From Clostridiales bacterium (GTDB lineage Bacteria; Bacillota; Clostridia; Oscillospirales; Oscillospiraceae), in NCBI GenBank assembly GCA_012838345.1, contig DUPK01000005.1, positions 20,240 to 84,239 on the forward strand: DNA of 64,000 nt, given 5' to 3'. This document shows positions 53,311-63,458 of the stretch, piece after piece (positions within the stretch are counted from its first letter, which is position 1; the number at the start of each line of letters is the position of its first letter). The position numbers were made by a program, and so were the translations under genes. Under the pieces are notes generated by a model. That model was given only the letters and a program-made list of their open reading frames with translations. It did not search any database and was not told the origin of the DNA.

Positions 53311-54816
53311 CTATTCGCCCGCGTGCTTGATACCGAGAATCGCAAGTTCCTTCTCGTTAAGCCCGACTCCGCGAAGCATCAGCCTGTTGCCTCTTAGCGC
53401 CTCAATCGAATTTATGCCCATGCCGCCCATCATCTCCTCTATCTCGTGCTTCCACGCCGTAACGAGATTTACGAGCCTTTCGCAGCCGACGTCGGGGTTT
53501 AGTCGCTTAACAAGCTCGGGCCGCTGCGTGGCTATGCCCCAGTTGCATTTGCCGGCCTGGCAGCTTCTGCAGAGATGGCAGCCCAGGGCTATAAGCGCGG
53601 CGGTCCCTATATATACGGCGTCGGCGCCCAGGGCTACTGCCTTCACGATGTCCGCGCTGTTTCTTATTGAGCCGCCGACAACGAGGGAAACCCTGTTTCT
53701 TATCCCCTCGTCGCGAAGGCGCTGATCGACGCTCGCAAGGGCAAGCTCAATCGGGATTCCAACATTGTCCCTTATGCGCGTCGGCGCGGCTCCCGTACCG
53801 CCGCGGAAGCCGTCGATGGCGATGATGTCGGCTCCGCTGCGCGCTATACCCGAGGCTATGGCGGCGACATTGTGAACGGCGGCAATCTTCACGATTACGG
53901 GCTTTCTGTACCCTGTCGCGGTTTTAAGCGAGAGGACAAGCTGCCTCAGGTCCTCAATGGAATAAATGTCGTGGTGCGGCGCCGGGGAGATGGCGTCCGT
54001 TCCAACGGGAATCATCCTCGCCCTTGCGACGTCCTCGGTAATCTTCTCGCCGGGAAGATGGCCGCCGATACCCGGCTTTGCGCCCTGCCCCATTTTTATC
54101 TCAATCGCTGCACCCGCCTCAAGATAGTCCTTGTGCACTCCGAAGCGCCCCGAGGCCACCTGCACTATCGTGTTCTTTCCGTACTGGTAGAAGTCCTCGT
54201 GAAGCCCGCCCTCGCCGGTGTTGTAGAGTATGCCGAGCTTTGTCGCGGCCCTGGCTAAACTCTCATGGGCGTTGTAGCTAATCGAGCCGTAGGACATCGC
54301 CGAGAACATTATCGGAACCGAGAGCTCAAGCTGAGGCGTTGTCTCGGTGACGATTCTGCCGCTAGTATCCCTCTTTATCTTCTCGGGCTTTTGTCCGAGG
54401 AAGGTCTTCGTCTCCATAGGCTCGCGAAGCGGGTCTATGGAGGGGTTTGTGACCTGGGACGCGTTAATGAGTATCCTGTCCCAGTAAACGGGCAGTGGGT
54501 TCGGGTTCCCCATCGACGAGAGCAGCACGCCGCCGCTCTCCGCCTGCCTGTAGATTTCCGAGATTGCCCTGCCGGACCAGTTGGCGTTCTCTTTAAACGT
54601 ATGGTCGGACTTTATGATTTTCAGCGCCCTTGTCGGGCAAAGCGCCACGCAGCGGTGGCAGTTGACGCACTTCGAGTCGTCGGCGAGCATCAACTTTAAG
54701 TCCGGGTCATACCTGTGCACCTCGTTTGCACACTGCCTCTCGCAGACGCGGCAGGCGATACACCTGTCAGTATTTCTGAGAACTTCGTATTCCGGGTAAA
54801 TATATTCAATAGGCAT
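53311..54816 (-). CDS. glutamate synthase central FMN domain with N-terminal ferredoxin domain
   Basis: 501 residues. Two [4Fe-4S] motifs come first (CIACRVCERQC, CVNCHRCVALC), then the FMN-binding glutamate synthase barrel: MSYGSISYNAHESLARAATK, NTGEGGLHED, QGAKPGIGGHLPG, GGTGAAPTRIRDNVG, and the 3Fe-4S-type cysteines in CHLCRSCQAGKCNWG. It forms glutamate from 2-oxoglutarate and ammonia. Archaeal-type domain arrangement. Its start overlaps the stop of the amidotransferase gene by 1 nt. Confidence 0.93.
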   Translation of the reverse strand: MPIEYIYPEYEVLRNTDRCIACRVCERQCANEVHRYDPDLKLMLADDSKCVNCHRCVALCPTRALKIIKSDHTFKENANWSGRAISEIYRQAESGGVLLSSMGNPNPLPVYWDRILINASQVTNPSIDPLREPMETKTFLGQKPEKIKRDTSGRIVTETTPQLELSVPIMFSAMSYGSISYNAHESLARAATKLGILYNTGEGGLHEDFYQYGKNTIVQVASGRFGVHKDYLEAGAAIEIKMGQGAKPGIGGHLPGEKITEDVARARMIPVGTDAISPAPHHDIYSIEDLRQLVLSLKTATGYRKPVIVKIAAVHNVAAIASGIARSGADIIAIDGFRGGTGAAPTRIRDNVGIPIELALASVDQRLRDEGIRNRVSLVVGGSIRNSADIVKAVALGADAVYIGTAALIALGCHLCRSCQAGKCNWGIATQRPELVKRLNPDVGCERLVNLVTAWKHEIEEMMGGMGINSIEALRGNRLMLRGVGLNEKELAILGIKHAGE

Positions 54817-55922
54817 TATTTATCTCCTCCGTTCAGGGTAAAAATGACGGGCTCTCCCCCGGCGGGCGCCCAGACCCGCTCGGGCTCCGGTTCTAGCACT
54901 CGTATTGCGCTCTCCTCGCTTGCGACGTAGCCCATATCGCCTTTTTCGGCGGCAACCATCGAACGGAGCTTGAGCCTGTCGTTTAGCGCCATCATCCCGC
55001 CCGTATAGCCCAAAATGATGGAGAACGGCCCGGTTATAAGAAGCCCCGCGAAGACATTGCGCAGGTATGTCAGTTCTTCTCTCTTCTCCTTTTTCATTTT
55101 CGAGATGGTAGACCAGAAAGGCGCCGCTACAACGCTTGCCGCCTCCTCAAGCGTAAGCCCCTGACGCCTTACTAGGTAATCCATAATATAAGTGATTACC
55201 TCAGTGTCGGTGAGAAGATTGCACTTGTAGCCATACATCTCTATAAACCTGCGGTTGGCGTCGTAGGAAGAAATCTCGCCGTTGTGGACGACGGAGAAGT
55301 CGAGCAGCGCGAAGGGGTGAGCACCGCCCCACCAGCCCGGGGTGTTTGTGGGGTAGCGCCCGTGCGCGGTCCAGCTATAGGCCTCATATTCCTCAAGCTT
55401 GTAGAACACTCCGACGTCCTCGGGGAAGCCCACGGCTTTGAAGGCTCCCATGTTTTTGCCGCTTGAGAATATGTACGCACCGTCTATAAAAGTATTCACA
55501 TGCATTACGGCGCTCATAGTGTACTCATCCTCGTCAAGCGCGCTCTCTTTAAGCTTTGAATAACGCGGCTTTACGAAATAGCGCCAAATGAGGGGCGCAT
55601 CCTTTATTGAGGGTATTTTCCTCGTGGGGATGGTCTCAGCTTTCTCGACCTGAAAGCTTGAATGGATGTACTCCTCGCACTCAAGCTTCGATTTGTCACC
55701 GTCATAGAAAACGTGAAAGGCGTAAAGCTCTTTATATTCAGGATAAATGCCGTATGCCGCAAAACCTCCGCCGAGGCCGTTTGAACGCTCACGCATAATG
55801 GCAATTGATTTGATTATTTTTTCTCCCGAAAACCTCTCGCCGCTTTTTGAAAAAATTCCGGAAATTGCGCAGCCTGAGGGGATTCTCAAGCCCTTATAGC
55901 CTTCTTTATACACTCTCAACAA
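54816..55922 (-). CDS. glutamate synthase glutaminase (class II amidotransferase) subunit
   Basis: 368 residues, the GltB N-terminal domain as a separate subunit. The likely nucleophile is the cysteine in PSGCAISGIFS, at residue 18 (or 15 if the start is GTG 55913, which better fits GAGGAG). Ntn enzymes need this Cys at the mature N-terminus, so a 14-17 residue propeptide would have to be removed. WTAHGRYPTNTPGWWGGAHP and VVHNGEISSYDANRRF are the substrate-binding blocks. Released ammonia goes to the FMN subunit. First gene of the operon, behind a leader terminator. Confidence 0.9.
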   Translation of the reverse strand: MLRVYKEGYKGLRIPSGCAISGIFSKSGERFSGEKIIKSIAIMRERSNGLGGGFAAYGIYPEYKELYAFHVFYDGDKSKLECEEYIHSSFQVEKAETIPTRKIPSIKDAPLIWRYFVKPRYSKLKESALDEDEYTMSAVMHVNTFIDGAYIFSSGKNMGAFKAVGFPEDVGVFYKLEEYEAYSWTAHGRYPTNTPGWWGGAHPFALLDFSVVHNGEISSYDANRRFIEMYGYKCNLLTDTEVITYIMDYLVRRQGLTLEEAASVVAAPFWSTISKMKKEKREELTYLRNVFAGLLITGPFSIILGYTGGMMALNDRLKLRSMVAAEKGDMGYVASEESAIRVLEPEPERVWAPAGGEPVIFTLNGGDK

Positions 55923-55932
55923 CTCCTCAAAC

Positions 55933-55980
55933 GAAAAAAGACGCCCAAGGAGCTTATTTCTAAGCTCCCTAGACGTCTTT
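55933..55980 (-). terminator. strong terminator hairpin at the 5' end of the glutamate synthase transcript
   Basis: 20-bp helix (55980-55961 with 55956-55937, several G-T pairs) closed by a GAAA loop and followed on the minus strand by six T. It starts about 4 nt after the expected transcription start (near 55984) and ends before the first gene, so full expression needs read-through or antitermination. Confidence 0.8.
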
Positions 55981-55990
55981 GTCTTGTATC

Positions 55991-56019
55991 ATTATAGATT
56001 ACCGAAATCTATTTGTCAA
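55991..56019 (-). promoter_or_regulatory. glutamate synthase operon promoter
   Basis: Minus strand: TTGACA (56019-56014), 17-nt spacer, TATAAT (55996-55991), a consensus promoter. It is divergent from the glnN promoter, with about 150 nt between the two -35 boxes and no gene in that stretch. Confidence 0.85.
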
Positions 56020-56168
56020 CCAGTTTTAGGGCGAATCTGCAAGTTTATATTTGTGAAAAATCATTTCAGCGCCCGCTTTGTTTGAAATATACAGTTTTAT
56101 CCGGGTTAATAAAGGAATTTTTGAATTATATGTGCGCGGGAGTTGCAAAATTTTTTCCCAAAAAGCTC

Positions 56169-56197
56169 TTGACATTTTTTATCCATCGGTTTATAAT
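56169..56197 (+). promoter_or_regulatory. glnN promoter
   Basis: TTGACA (56169-56174), 17-nt spacer, TATAAT (56192-56197), perfect consensus in both boxes. Start expected near 56204. Confidence 0.85.
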
Positions 56198-56213
56198 CCC
56201 TCTATAGAACAGC

Positions 56214-56245
56214 AAAGGCGCTGGGGTTTCTTCCTCAGCGCCTTT
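56214..56245 (+). promoter_or_regulatory. 5' leader hairpin of the glnN mRNA
   Basis: 13-bp stem AAAGGCGCTGGGG/CCTCAGCGCCTTT with a 6-nt loop, about 10 nt after the transcription start. Only three T follow, so it is not a terminator. The hexaloop TTTCTT lacks the A1/G4 of ANTAR targets. It may stabilise the 5' end or bind a regulator. Confidence 0.55.
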
Positions 56246-56288
56246 GTCGTATGGGAGCCTGCTTGGATCAGTAAAAGGAGGAATATTT

Positions 56289-58379
<2,091 letters not shown>

Positions 58380-58394
58380 CTTATTCAAAGAATG

Positions 58395-58436
58395 AAGGCG
58401 CGTATGTTACTGTATTAGGTAACTTGCGCGCCTTTT
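58395..58436 (+). terminator. glnN terminator
   Basis: Stem AAGGCGCG/CGCGCCTT with inner GTTAC/GTAAC pairing, followed by TTTTGC. Confidence 0.75.
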
Positions 58437-58573
58437 GCTATTAGCAGCGGCTTGCGCCGCCGTTCCAGAACTTATATAAGCCTTAACAAAGCGCTGAGCA
58501 CGGGGGGCTTTCCCTCCCCTGAGCCCGGCGCTGTTTTCGCTTCGGCAATGCGGTAACGGGGCGTGTTTTACAG

Positions 58574-58582
58574 TGTTATAAT
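58574..58582 (+). promoter_or_regulatory. extended -10 promoter for the SH3/C39-like gene
   Basis: TG-T-TATAAT at 58574-58582 without a clear -35. Start near 58589 and a leader of about 140 nt. The rest of 58437-58731 shows no gene. Confidence 0.4.
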
Positions 58583-58731
58583 CAGGACTTGCCCGGCAAT
58601 CACCCGCTTTAAAGATTGCTCTCGGAGCAGAATTACCACAATTTGGACCAACAAAAAGGCGATAATTTATGTTACACTGTGCCCAGAGCGGCTTTTCAAT
58701 CGCTCTTAACACAGATGGAAGGAGGATTCCC

Positions 58732-59694
58732 ATGAAGAGGAAACTTTCAATACTAATATCAACTGTTTTGGTTTTCATGCTAATATTGAGTTTAGTTCCT
58801 GCGGGAGCTTCTGCAGCCGGCTCCGGCTCGGCAGGTGTGGTCTCGGTCTCCTGGGGCTCGCTCAATGTCAGAAGCACGCCTTCTACTTCAGGAACCATCC
58901 TTACAAGCCTTCCGAAAGGAACTTATGTTACCCTGCTTTCCAAAAGCGGTAACTGGTGGCATGTGGAATACGCAAAGGGCCGCTATGGATACTGCTCTGC
59001 AGACTACATAGCGGAGCTCTCAACCTATAACGCAAGCACAACGGCCACATTGAATGTAAGAACAGGTCCGGGCACCGAATACGGCGTGATTGACTGGCTC
59101 GCGAACGGGCAAAATGTCATCGTGCTGTCTTCTTCGGGAAAATGGAGAAATGTTCTCTATAACGGCACAAAGTTAGGTTACGTAAGCGGAAACTATCTGA
59201 CGACCGGCACAACGAGCGCCACAACTTACTCGCCCGTGTCGCTTTCTGTTCCGCGCTATAGGCAGACCGATTCCAGATGGGCCTACGTTGAGGTGGGTTC
59301 ATCCGGCAAAACCATCGGTATGATAGGCTGCGCGACGACGGCTCTGGCAATGACCGAGTCCTACCGCACGGGGACAACCATAACTCCAAGCATGATGGAG
59401 GCAGGGCTCAAGTACACAGCCGGCGGCTCCGTCTACTGGCCGAGCAACTACCGCGCAAACACCAACAGCGGCTACCTTAAGACTTTGTACGACCTACTGA
59501 AGGCCGGAAAGCCCGCAATCATAGGCTTTACCAACTCCTACGGCAGCCAGCACTGGGTGGTGGTCACCGGCTTTACCGGCGGCTCCTCGCTGTCTGCATC
59601 CGCGTTCACGATTAACGACCCTGGAACAAACAGGGCAACGCTGCAGGAGCTTATAAACTCATATCCGAATTTCTATAAGATAATGCACTATTAA
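58732..59694 (+). CDS. secreted protein with two SH3b domains and a C39-like peptidase domain
   Basis: 320 residues. Signal peptide with cleavage expected after PAGASA. Two bacterial SH3 domains follow (about 36-98 and 104-160), each with LNVRSTPS / LNVRTGPG motifs that bind cell-wall peptides. The C-terminal domain (about 170-320) is a C39-like papain-fold: Cys in GMIGCATTALAMTES, His in GSQHWVVVTGF, Asp in INDPG. It probably cleaves a peptide in or near the wall; the target is unknown. ATG with AAGGAGG 6 nt upstream. Monocistronic. Confidence 0.87.
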   Translation: MKRKLSILISTVLVFMLILSLVPAGASAAGSGSAGVVSVSWGSLNVRSTPSTSGTILTSLPKGTYVTLLSKSGNWWHVEYAKGRYGYCSADYIAELSTYNASTTATLNVRTGPGTEYGVIDWLANGQNVIVLSSSGKWRNVLYNGTKLGYVSGNYLTTGTTSATTYSPVSLSVPRYRQTDSRWAYVEVGSSGKTIGMIGCATTALAMTESYRTGTTITPSMMEAGLKYTAGGSVYWPSNYRANTNSGYLKTLYDLLKAGKPAIIGFTNSYGSQHWVVVTGFTGGSSLSASAFTINDPGTNRATLQELINSYPNFYKIMHY

Positions 59695-59714
59695 ATTACG
59701 CAAGAAAACCACAG

Positions 59715-59752
59715 CGCACCTCCGGACTGAATCGGCCGGAGGTGCGTTTTTT
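59715..59752 (+). terminator. terminator of the SH3/C39-like gene
   Basis: 11-bp perfect stem CGCACCTCCGG/CCGGAGGTGCG and six T (59747-59752). Confidence 0.85.
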
Positions 59753-59841
59753 GCCGCTATTCGCTCCGAATAACCCACAAGCGCACTGTACATACGCATT
59801 TTGCTGCTCATGCCGCTCCCAGCGAGCGGATACAATAAACA

Positions 59842-59868
59842 ACGCCCGCCGTAATTCCAGGCGGGCGT
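59842..59868 (-). terminator. terminator of the acyl-CoA synthetase gene
   Basis: 9-bp stem ACGCCCGCC/GGCGGGCGT with a 9-nt loop; TGTTTATTGT follows on the minus strand. Confidence 0.65.
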
Positions 59869-59876
59869 AAAGCGCA

Positions 59877-61508
59877 CTATTTTGCGATTTGCTGGGCGAC
59901 AAGCTCCAGCGCTCCATACTTTTCGCGCAGCTTTGGCTTTTCGATTTTACCTGTGGGGTTGCGCGGCACCTTGTCGAATATTATTTCGTACGGCCGCTTG
60001 TAGCGCGGCAGGGCATTGCAGAATTCGGCTATGTCGGCCTCGGTGCAGTCCGCGTCCTCTTTAAGCTCGATTATCGCGGAGACTATCTCTCCAAGCCGCT
60101 TATGAGCACGGCCAATAACGGCAACGTCCTTGACCCACTCGCAGCTCCGTAGGAAGTCCTCTATCTGCACCGGGTATATGTTCTCGCCGCCCGTGATTAT
60201 AACGTCCTTCTTGCGGTCGACAAGATAGATAAATCCGTCCTCGTCCTCCATCGCCATATCGCCCGTATAGAGCCAGCCGTCCTTCAATACGTCTTTGGTG
60301 GCCTCCTCGTCGCGGTAATAGCAGGTCATGACGCCGGGCCCTTTTACAATGAGCTCGCCGACTTCTCCTCTTTTTACGTCACTGCCCTTACTGTCCACTA
60401 TGCGCGCCTGCCAGCCGTAGCCGGGCTTGCCGATTGCGCCGACCTTATGTATGTTTTCAACTCCCAGGTGCACGCAGCCGGGGCCTATGGACTCGCTCAG
60501 GCCGTAGTTCGTGTCATACTGATGGTGCGGGAAATACTGCTTCCAGCGCTTAATAAGGCTCGGCGGCACGGGCTGAGCGCCTATGTGCATGAGCCTCCAT
60601 TGGTCAAGCCTGTAATCTTTAAGCTTAATCTCCCCGCGCTCTATCGCGTCGAGTATGTCCTGCGCCCAGGGCACAAGCAGCCAGACTATCGTGACATTCT
60701 CGTTTGAGACCGCCTCCATTATCCACTTGGGCTTTACGCCGCGCAGCAAAACCGCAGGAGTCCCTGAGACGAGGCTGCCGAACCAGTGCATCTTTGCTCC
60801 GGTGTGGTAGAGCGGTGGTATGCATAGGAAGCAGTCTCCCCTCTTCTGCCCGTGGTGAGCCTGCTCGACCATGGCAGCGTGCATAAGGCTGCGGTGCTTG
60901 TGGAGTATAGCCTTCGGAAAACCGGTGGTCCCGGAGGAAAAGTAAATTGCCGCAAAGTCGTCGTCGGCCAGGGATATATTGGGATTTCGGCTTGAGCAGT
61001 ACAAGATGAACTTGTAATAGCTCATCGCATAGTCGGGGCACTTGGTGCCGACATAAAACTGCAGCCTGATATTGCTAAGGTCGTCGCGTATGCTGTCAAT
61101 GCGCTCGACAAACTCCGGCCCGAAAACCAGTACCGAGGCCTCGGAGAGCTCCAGGCAATACTTGATTTCTTCAGCCGTATATCGGTAATTGAGGGGAACG
61201 GCAAGAGCGCCCATCCTGAGTATGCCGAAGTATATGGGAAGCCACTCAAGGCAGTTCATAAGGAGTATCGCAACCTTGTCTCCCTTCTTCACGCCGTGGG
61301 CAAGCAGGAGGTTTGCAAAGCGGTTTGCCCGACAGTCAAAATCCTGCCAGCTAATCTCCCTCCTGTATGCCTTGTCGGGGTCTGTCTCCACAAGGCTGAA
61401 TTCCGTCCATTTTTCAGTCTTATGCCCTTTCTCCGGGTTAATTTCCACAAGAGCAGTCTCGTCCGGGTGCAGCCTTGCGTTTTGCGCGAGAAAATCCATA
61501 ATTGGCAT
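59877..61508 (-). CDS. AMP-dependent acyl-CoA synthetase
   Basis: 543-residue adenylate-forming enzyme, class I acyl-CoA synthetase/ligase. The P-loop is YFSSGTTGFPKA, the adenine motif YGLSES, the hinge region GWLYTGD, VDRKKDVIITGGENIYP, and the catalytic lysine in NPTGKIEKPKL. It activates a carboxylic acid to its CoA thioester; the acid is unknown. Unlike the fusion at 23230 it has no HTH or cupin. ATG 61508 or the nearby Met4. Promoter at 61665-61693. Confidence 0.88.
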   Translation of the reverse strand: MPIMDFLAQNARLHPDETALVEINPEKGHKTEKWTEFSLVETDPDKAYRREISWQDFDCRANRFANLLLAHGVKKGDKVAILLMNCLEWLPIYFGILRMGALAVPLNYRYTAEEIKYCLELSEASVLVFGPEFVERIDSIRDDLSNIRLQFYVGTKCPDYAMSYYKFILYCSSRNPNISLADDDFAAIYFSSGTTGFPKAILHKHRSLMHAAMVEQAHHGQKRGDCFLCIPPLYHTGAKMHWFGSLVSGTPAVLLRGVKPKWIMEAVSNENVTIVWLLVPWAQDILDAIERGEIKLKDYRLDQWRLMHIGAQPVPPSLIKRWKQYFPHHQYDTNYGLSESIGPGCVHLGVENIHKVGAIGKPGYGWQARIVDSKGSDVKRGEVGELIVKGPGVMTCYYRDEEATKDVLKDGWLYTGDMAMEDEDGFIYLVDRKKDVIITGGENIYPVQIEDFLRSCEWVKDVAVIGRAHKRLGEIVSAIIELKEDADCTEADIAEFCNALPRYKRPYEIIFDKVPRNPTGKIEKPKLREKYGALELVAQQIAK

Positions 61509-61664
61509 TTGTTTATGTCCCCCTCAATTGATTACATATACGCAGTTTTCGCCAAAGCAAAAAATAGCGCCCCAACTTCGCGTGAGGCAGAAGGAACTTC
61601 TTTATATACCGTTCTCTGTCAGTTCCAGATTTCTTTAAATCTTTAGTGTTTTAAATTACTGTAT

Positions 61665-61693
61665 ATTATATCCGGGCGCCCTGGGCTTGTCAA
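61665..61693 (-). promoter_or_regulatory. promoter of the acyl-CoA synthetase gene
   Basis: Minus strand: TTGACA (61693-61688), 17-nt spacer, TATAAT (61670-61665), perfect boxes. Leader of about 150 nt with no gene. Confidence 0.8.
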
Positions 61694-61704
61694 GGGCGTT
61701 TTTT
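61677..61704. repeat. inverted repeat over the acyl-CoA synthetase promoter, or plus-strand terminator
   Basis: CGCCCT (61677-61682)/AGGGCG (61693-61698) with a 10-nt spacer, followed on the plus strand by six T. As DNA it overlaps the -35 and spacer of the minus-strand promoter and could be an operator. As RNA it looks like a plus-strand terminator, but no plus-strand gene lies upstream. Confidence 0.45.
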
Positions 61705-61823
61705 GTTCTGTATGCATGCTCGTACATATGTGTTTTGCACCATTGAAAACAGTTTTTCCACTTTAGAAACTGCCTTCGGGGGCAAAACACTCGCAATTTA
61801 CGGAGATTATTAAACTTGTCAGC

Positions 61824-61853
61824 GTAATACACGCCATCCTGTCTGCATATAGT
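61824..61853 (+). promoter_or_regulatory. possible sigma-E-type promoter for spoIIID
   Basis: GTAATACA (61824-61831), 14-nt spacer, CATATAGT (61846-61853). The -10 fits the sigma-E pattern CATA-x-A-x-T loosely and the -35 is partial. In known spore formers spoIIID is mother-cell, sigma-E controlled. Confidence 0.4.
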
Positions 61854-61913
61854 AATCATGTAAAAGCGGCACGCTCAGGAATATGCCGCACCATCAGGTT
61901 GGGAGTGTTGTTT

Positions 61914-62162
61914 TTGAAAACTAATATTGAAGAACGGGCTTGCGATTTGGCAGTGTACATCATAGAAAACAAGGCGACGGTGCGCTCAGCTGCCAAACAG
62001 TTTGGAATTTCAAAATCAACCGTACATAAAGACCTGTCTGAACGTCTGCAGCATATTAACCGTGCTCTTTACGTTCAGGTCAAGGAGATTCTGGAAAAGA
62101 ACAAGGCGGAGCGGCATATTCGGGGCGGTAACGCCACAAGGAGAAAATATAAGGGTGAATAG
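61914..62162 (+). CDS. spoIIID: sporulation transcriptional regulator SpoIIID
   Basis: 82-residue mother-cell DNA-binding protein that tunes sigma-E and sigma-K regulons. The HTH reads SAAKQFGISKSTVHKDLSER, and the C-terminal basic RHIRGGNATRRKYKG matches the SpoIIID tail. The start is TTG 61914 with GGGAG upstream; no in-frame ATG precedes it. It shows the organism is an endospore former. Downstream genes on the other strand are spore-coat proteins. Confidence 0.93.
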   Translation: MKTNIEERACDLAVYIIENKATVRSAAKQFGISKSTVHKDLSERLQHINRALYVQVKEILEKNKAERHIRGGNATRRKYKGE

Positions 62163-62194
62163 ATAAACGGGAGGGCTGCCCCTCCCGTTTATCT
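62161..62194. terminator. hairpin between spoIIID and the coat genes
   Basis: 15-bp perfect stem (62161-62175 with 62180-62194) and 4-nt loop, overlapping the spoIIID stop codon. T-tracts are weak on both sides (CTGTTT on plus). Confidence 0.65.
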
Positions 62195-62207
62195 GTTTAA
62201 GGCTAAT

Positions 62208-62504
62208 TTACATAGACGGCATAGCCTGCTGTGCCTGGGTGAACTTCTGCTTTGCCTGCTGAACCTTCTGCTGGTCGGCGGGCTCGGTCTTGTACCAGCC
62301 CTTTGACTGCATGTTCGAGAAAATACATGCCTGAATAGCATGCTCGTCGTCGAGTATATTCAGGAAAGCGTTTCTGAGCTGCTCGTTTACGCACTCGCCT
62401 GCAAAGGTATTATAGCTTGAGCTGATGAGCTTCTGACTGATGATAAAATCGTTCAGGATTTCTTTCTCGCCAAGCATTTGTCCGGCCTGTTCGGGATTCT
62501 TCAT
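62208..62504 (-). CDS. spore coat protein, CotF family
   Basis: 98-residue helical protein of the CotF/ferritin-like type: LGEKEILNDFIISQKLISSS, CVNEQLRNAFLNIL and DDEHAIQACIFSNMQSKGWY, ending in a Gln/Ala-rich tail. Such proteins are packed in the spore coat. GGAGGG precedes the ATG. It lies 11 nt downstream of a second small coat-like gene, forming a pair. Confidence 0.85.
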   Translation of the reverse strand: MKNPEQAGQMLGEKEILNDFIISQKLISSSYNTFAGECVNEQLRNAFLNILDDEHAIQACIFSNMQSKGWYKTEPADQQKVQQAKQKFTQAQQAMPSM

Positions 62505-62515
62505 CTGTAACCCTC

Positions 62516-62701
62516 CTACTGTAAGAATGTCATCAGAGTGTTTGCGTGCTGCTGATGCTTTGAGGCAATGTTTTCAAGGTCGCTCTTTATCTTGCTGTCA
62601 TTGCACAGCTGAGCCATCGCACGATATTTTGTAACCAGCACCTGTTCGTAGTTTATCTGGTCTTCAAGCGCCGTTAGCTCTTTTGATGTGAGATTGGCCA
62701 T
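62516..62701 (-). CDS. small spore coat-associated helical protein
   Basis: 61 residues, helical: LTSKELTALEDQINYEQVLV, then SDLENIASKHQQHANTLMTF. The pattern resembles the ferritin-like helices of CotF-related proteins and commonly accompanies cotF in Clostridia. AGGAGG 6 nt before the ATG. A coat role is inferred from the neighbour and family resemblance. Confidence 0.75.
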   Translation of the reverse strand: MANLTSKELTALEDQINYEQVLVTKYRAMAQLCNDSKIKSDLENIASKHQQHANTLMTFLQ

Positions 62702-62754
62702 AAATTTACCTCCTGTAAGTTGTGATGGTATTATTATGGCAGCTTCGTTATTTT

Positions 62755-63279
62755 CTATGCAAAAATCTCCCCATCCTTTACGGTGAAAACCAGATAGTCA
62801 TTCCCGCCGATTTTAAGGGGTTTTCCCAAGCAGAATGCCGGCATGAGAGCGAAGGGTGCATCGCTTCGGATTGGAAACGCGGCCTTTGTTACCTCGCCCT
62901 CCTTGAGTGCCATAACTCCTTTTGAGCCTTTGCAGGCGGCCTTGAGGTCGCTGTCCGAAAACAGCCCGGACGGCTCGTAAACCGGTTTCCAGCCCGATTC
63001 TGCGGAGTGCTCCTGCGATAAAAGCACCACCGCTTCTATGCCCGAAACATTCAGCTCTGCAAGCATGTTTTTTGTAAAGTTCTTTTTAAGATAGAGGCCC
63101 CGCTGAGAGGGAGCAAGCACGCCTATCGGGATAGTTTTCCCCTTTGACACGACCGCTATGCGCCAGACGCCCGACAGTGGCAGTGTCTCCGCCGCAAACA
63201 CCGTCATCAGGCCCTCGCTATAGACCTTGAGGGTGCCGACCTCTTTTCCCTCGTACTTCACGGCATATGTTCCATACAT
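62755..63279 (-). CDS. hypothetical protein, unrecognised
   Basis: 174 residues, start ATG 63279 with AAGGAGG 8 nt upstream (a longer frame lacks an RBS). No signal peptide or membrane segment. It has two parts: a beta-rich N-terminal half (MYGTYAVKYEGKEVGTLKVY, LSGVWRIAVVSKGKTIPIGV) and a C-terminal half with FALMPAFCLGKPLKIGG and DYLVFTVKDGEIF. No family recognised. It lies 54 nt upstream of the coat gene pair on the same strand, but co-expression is not shown. Confidence 0.65.
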   Translation of the reverse strand: MYGTYAVKYEGKEVGTLKVYSEGLMTVFAAETLPLSGVWRIAVVSKGKTIPIGVLAPSQRGLYLKKNFTKNMLAELNVSGIEAVVLLSQEHSAESGWKPVYEPSGLFSDSDLKAACKGSKGVMALKEGEVTKAAFPIRSDAPFALMPAFCLGKPLKIGGNDYLVFTVKDGEIFA

Positions 63280-63399
63280 AAAAACAACCTCCTTTTTCTG
63301 AGGCAAAATCGTGCTATGTCAATACTGCTGCGTGCAGGCAAAAGGCGCCTGCTGAATATTCACCCTTAAACTCCAAACCGCACGCTACTTTTTTGGCAA

Positions 63400-63432
63400 C
63401 CAAAAGCCCGCGCATAAATCTATGCGCGGGCT
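63400..63432 (-). terminator. terminator of the rightmost gene
   Basis: 12-bp perfect stem AGCCCGCGCATA/TATGCGCGGGCT (63405-63432); on the minus strand TTTTTGG follows. Confidence 0.8.
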
Positions 63433-63458
63433 GAGCACATTATGCATAATATATGCTT

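Noticed and set aside
58407..58898. 163-codon minus-strand frame between glnN and the SH3/C39-like gene
   Set aside because: It overlaps the signal peptide and RBS of the real plus-strand gene, crosses the glnN terminator, and its composition is not protein-like.
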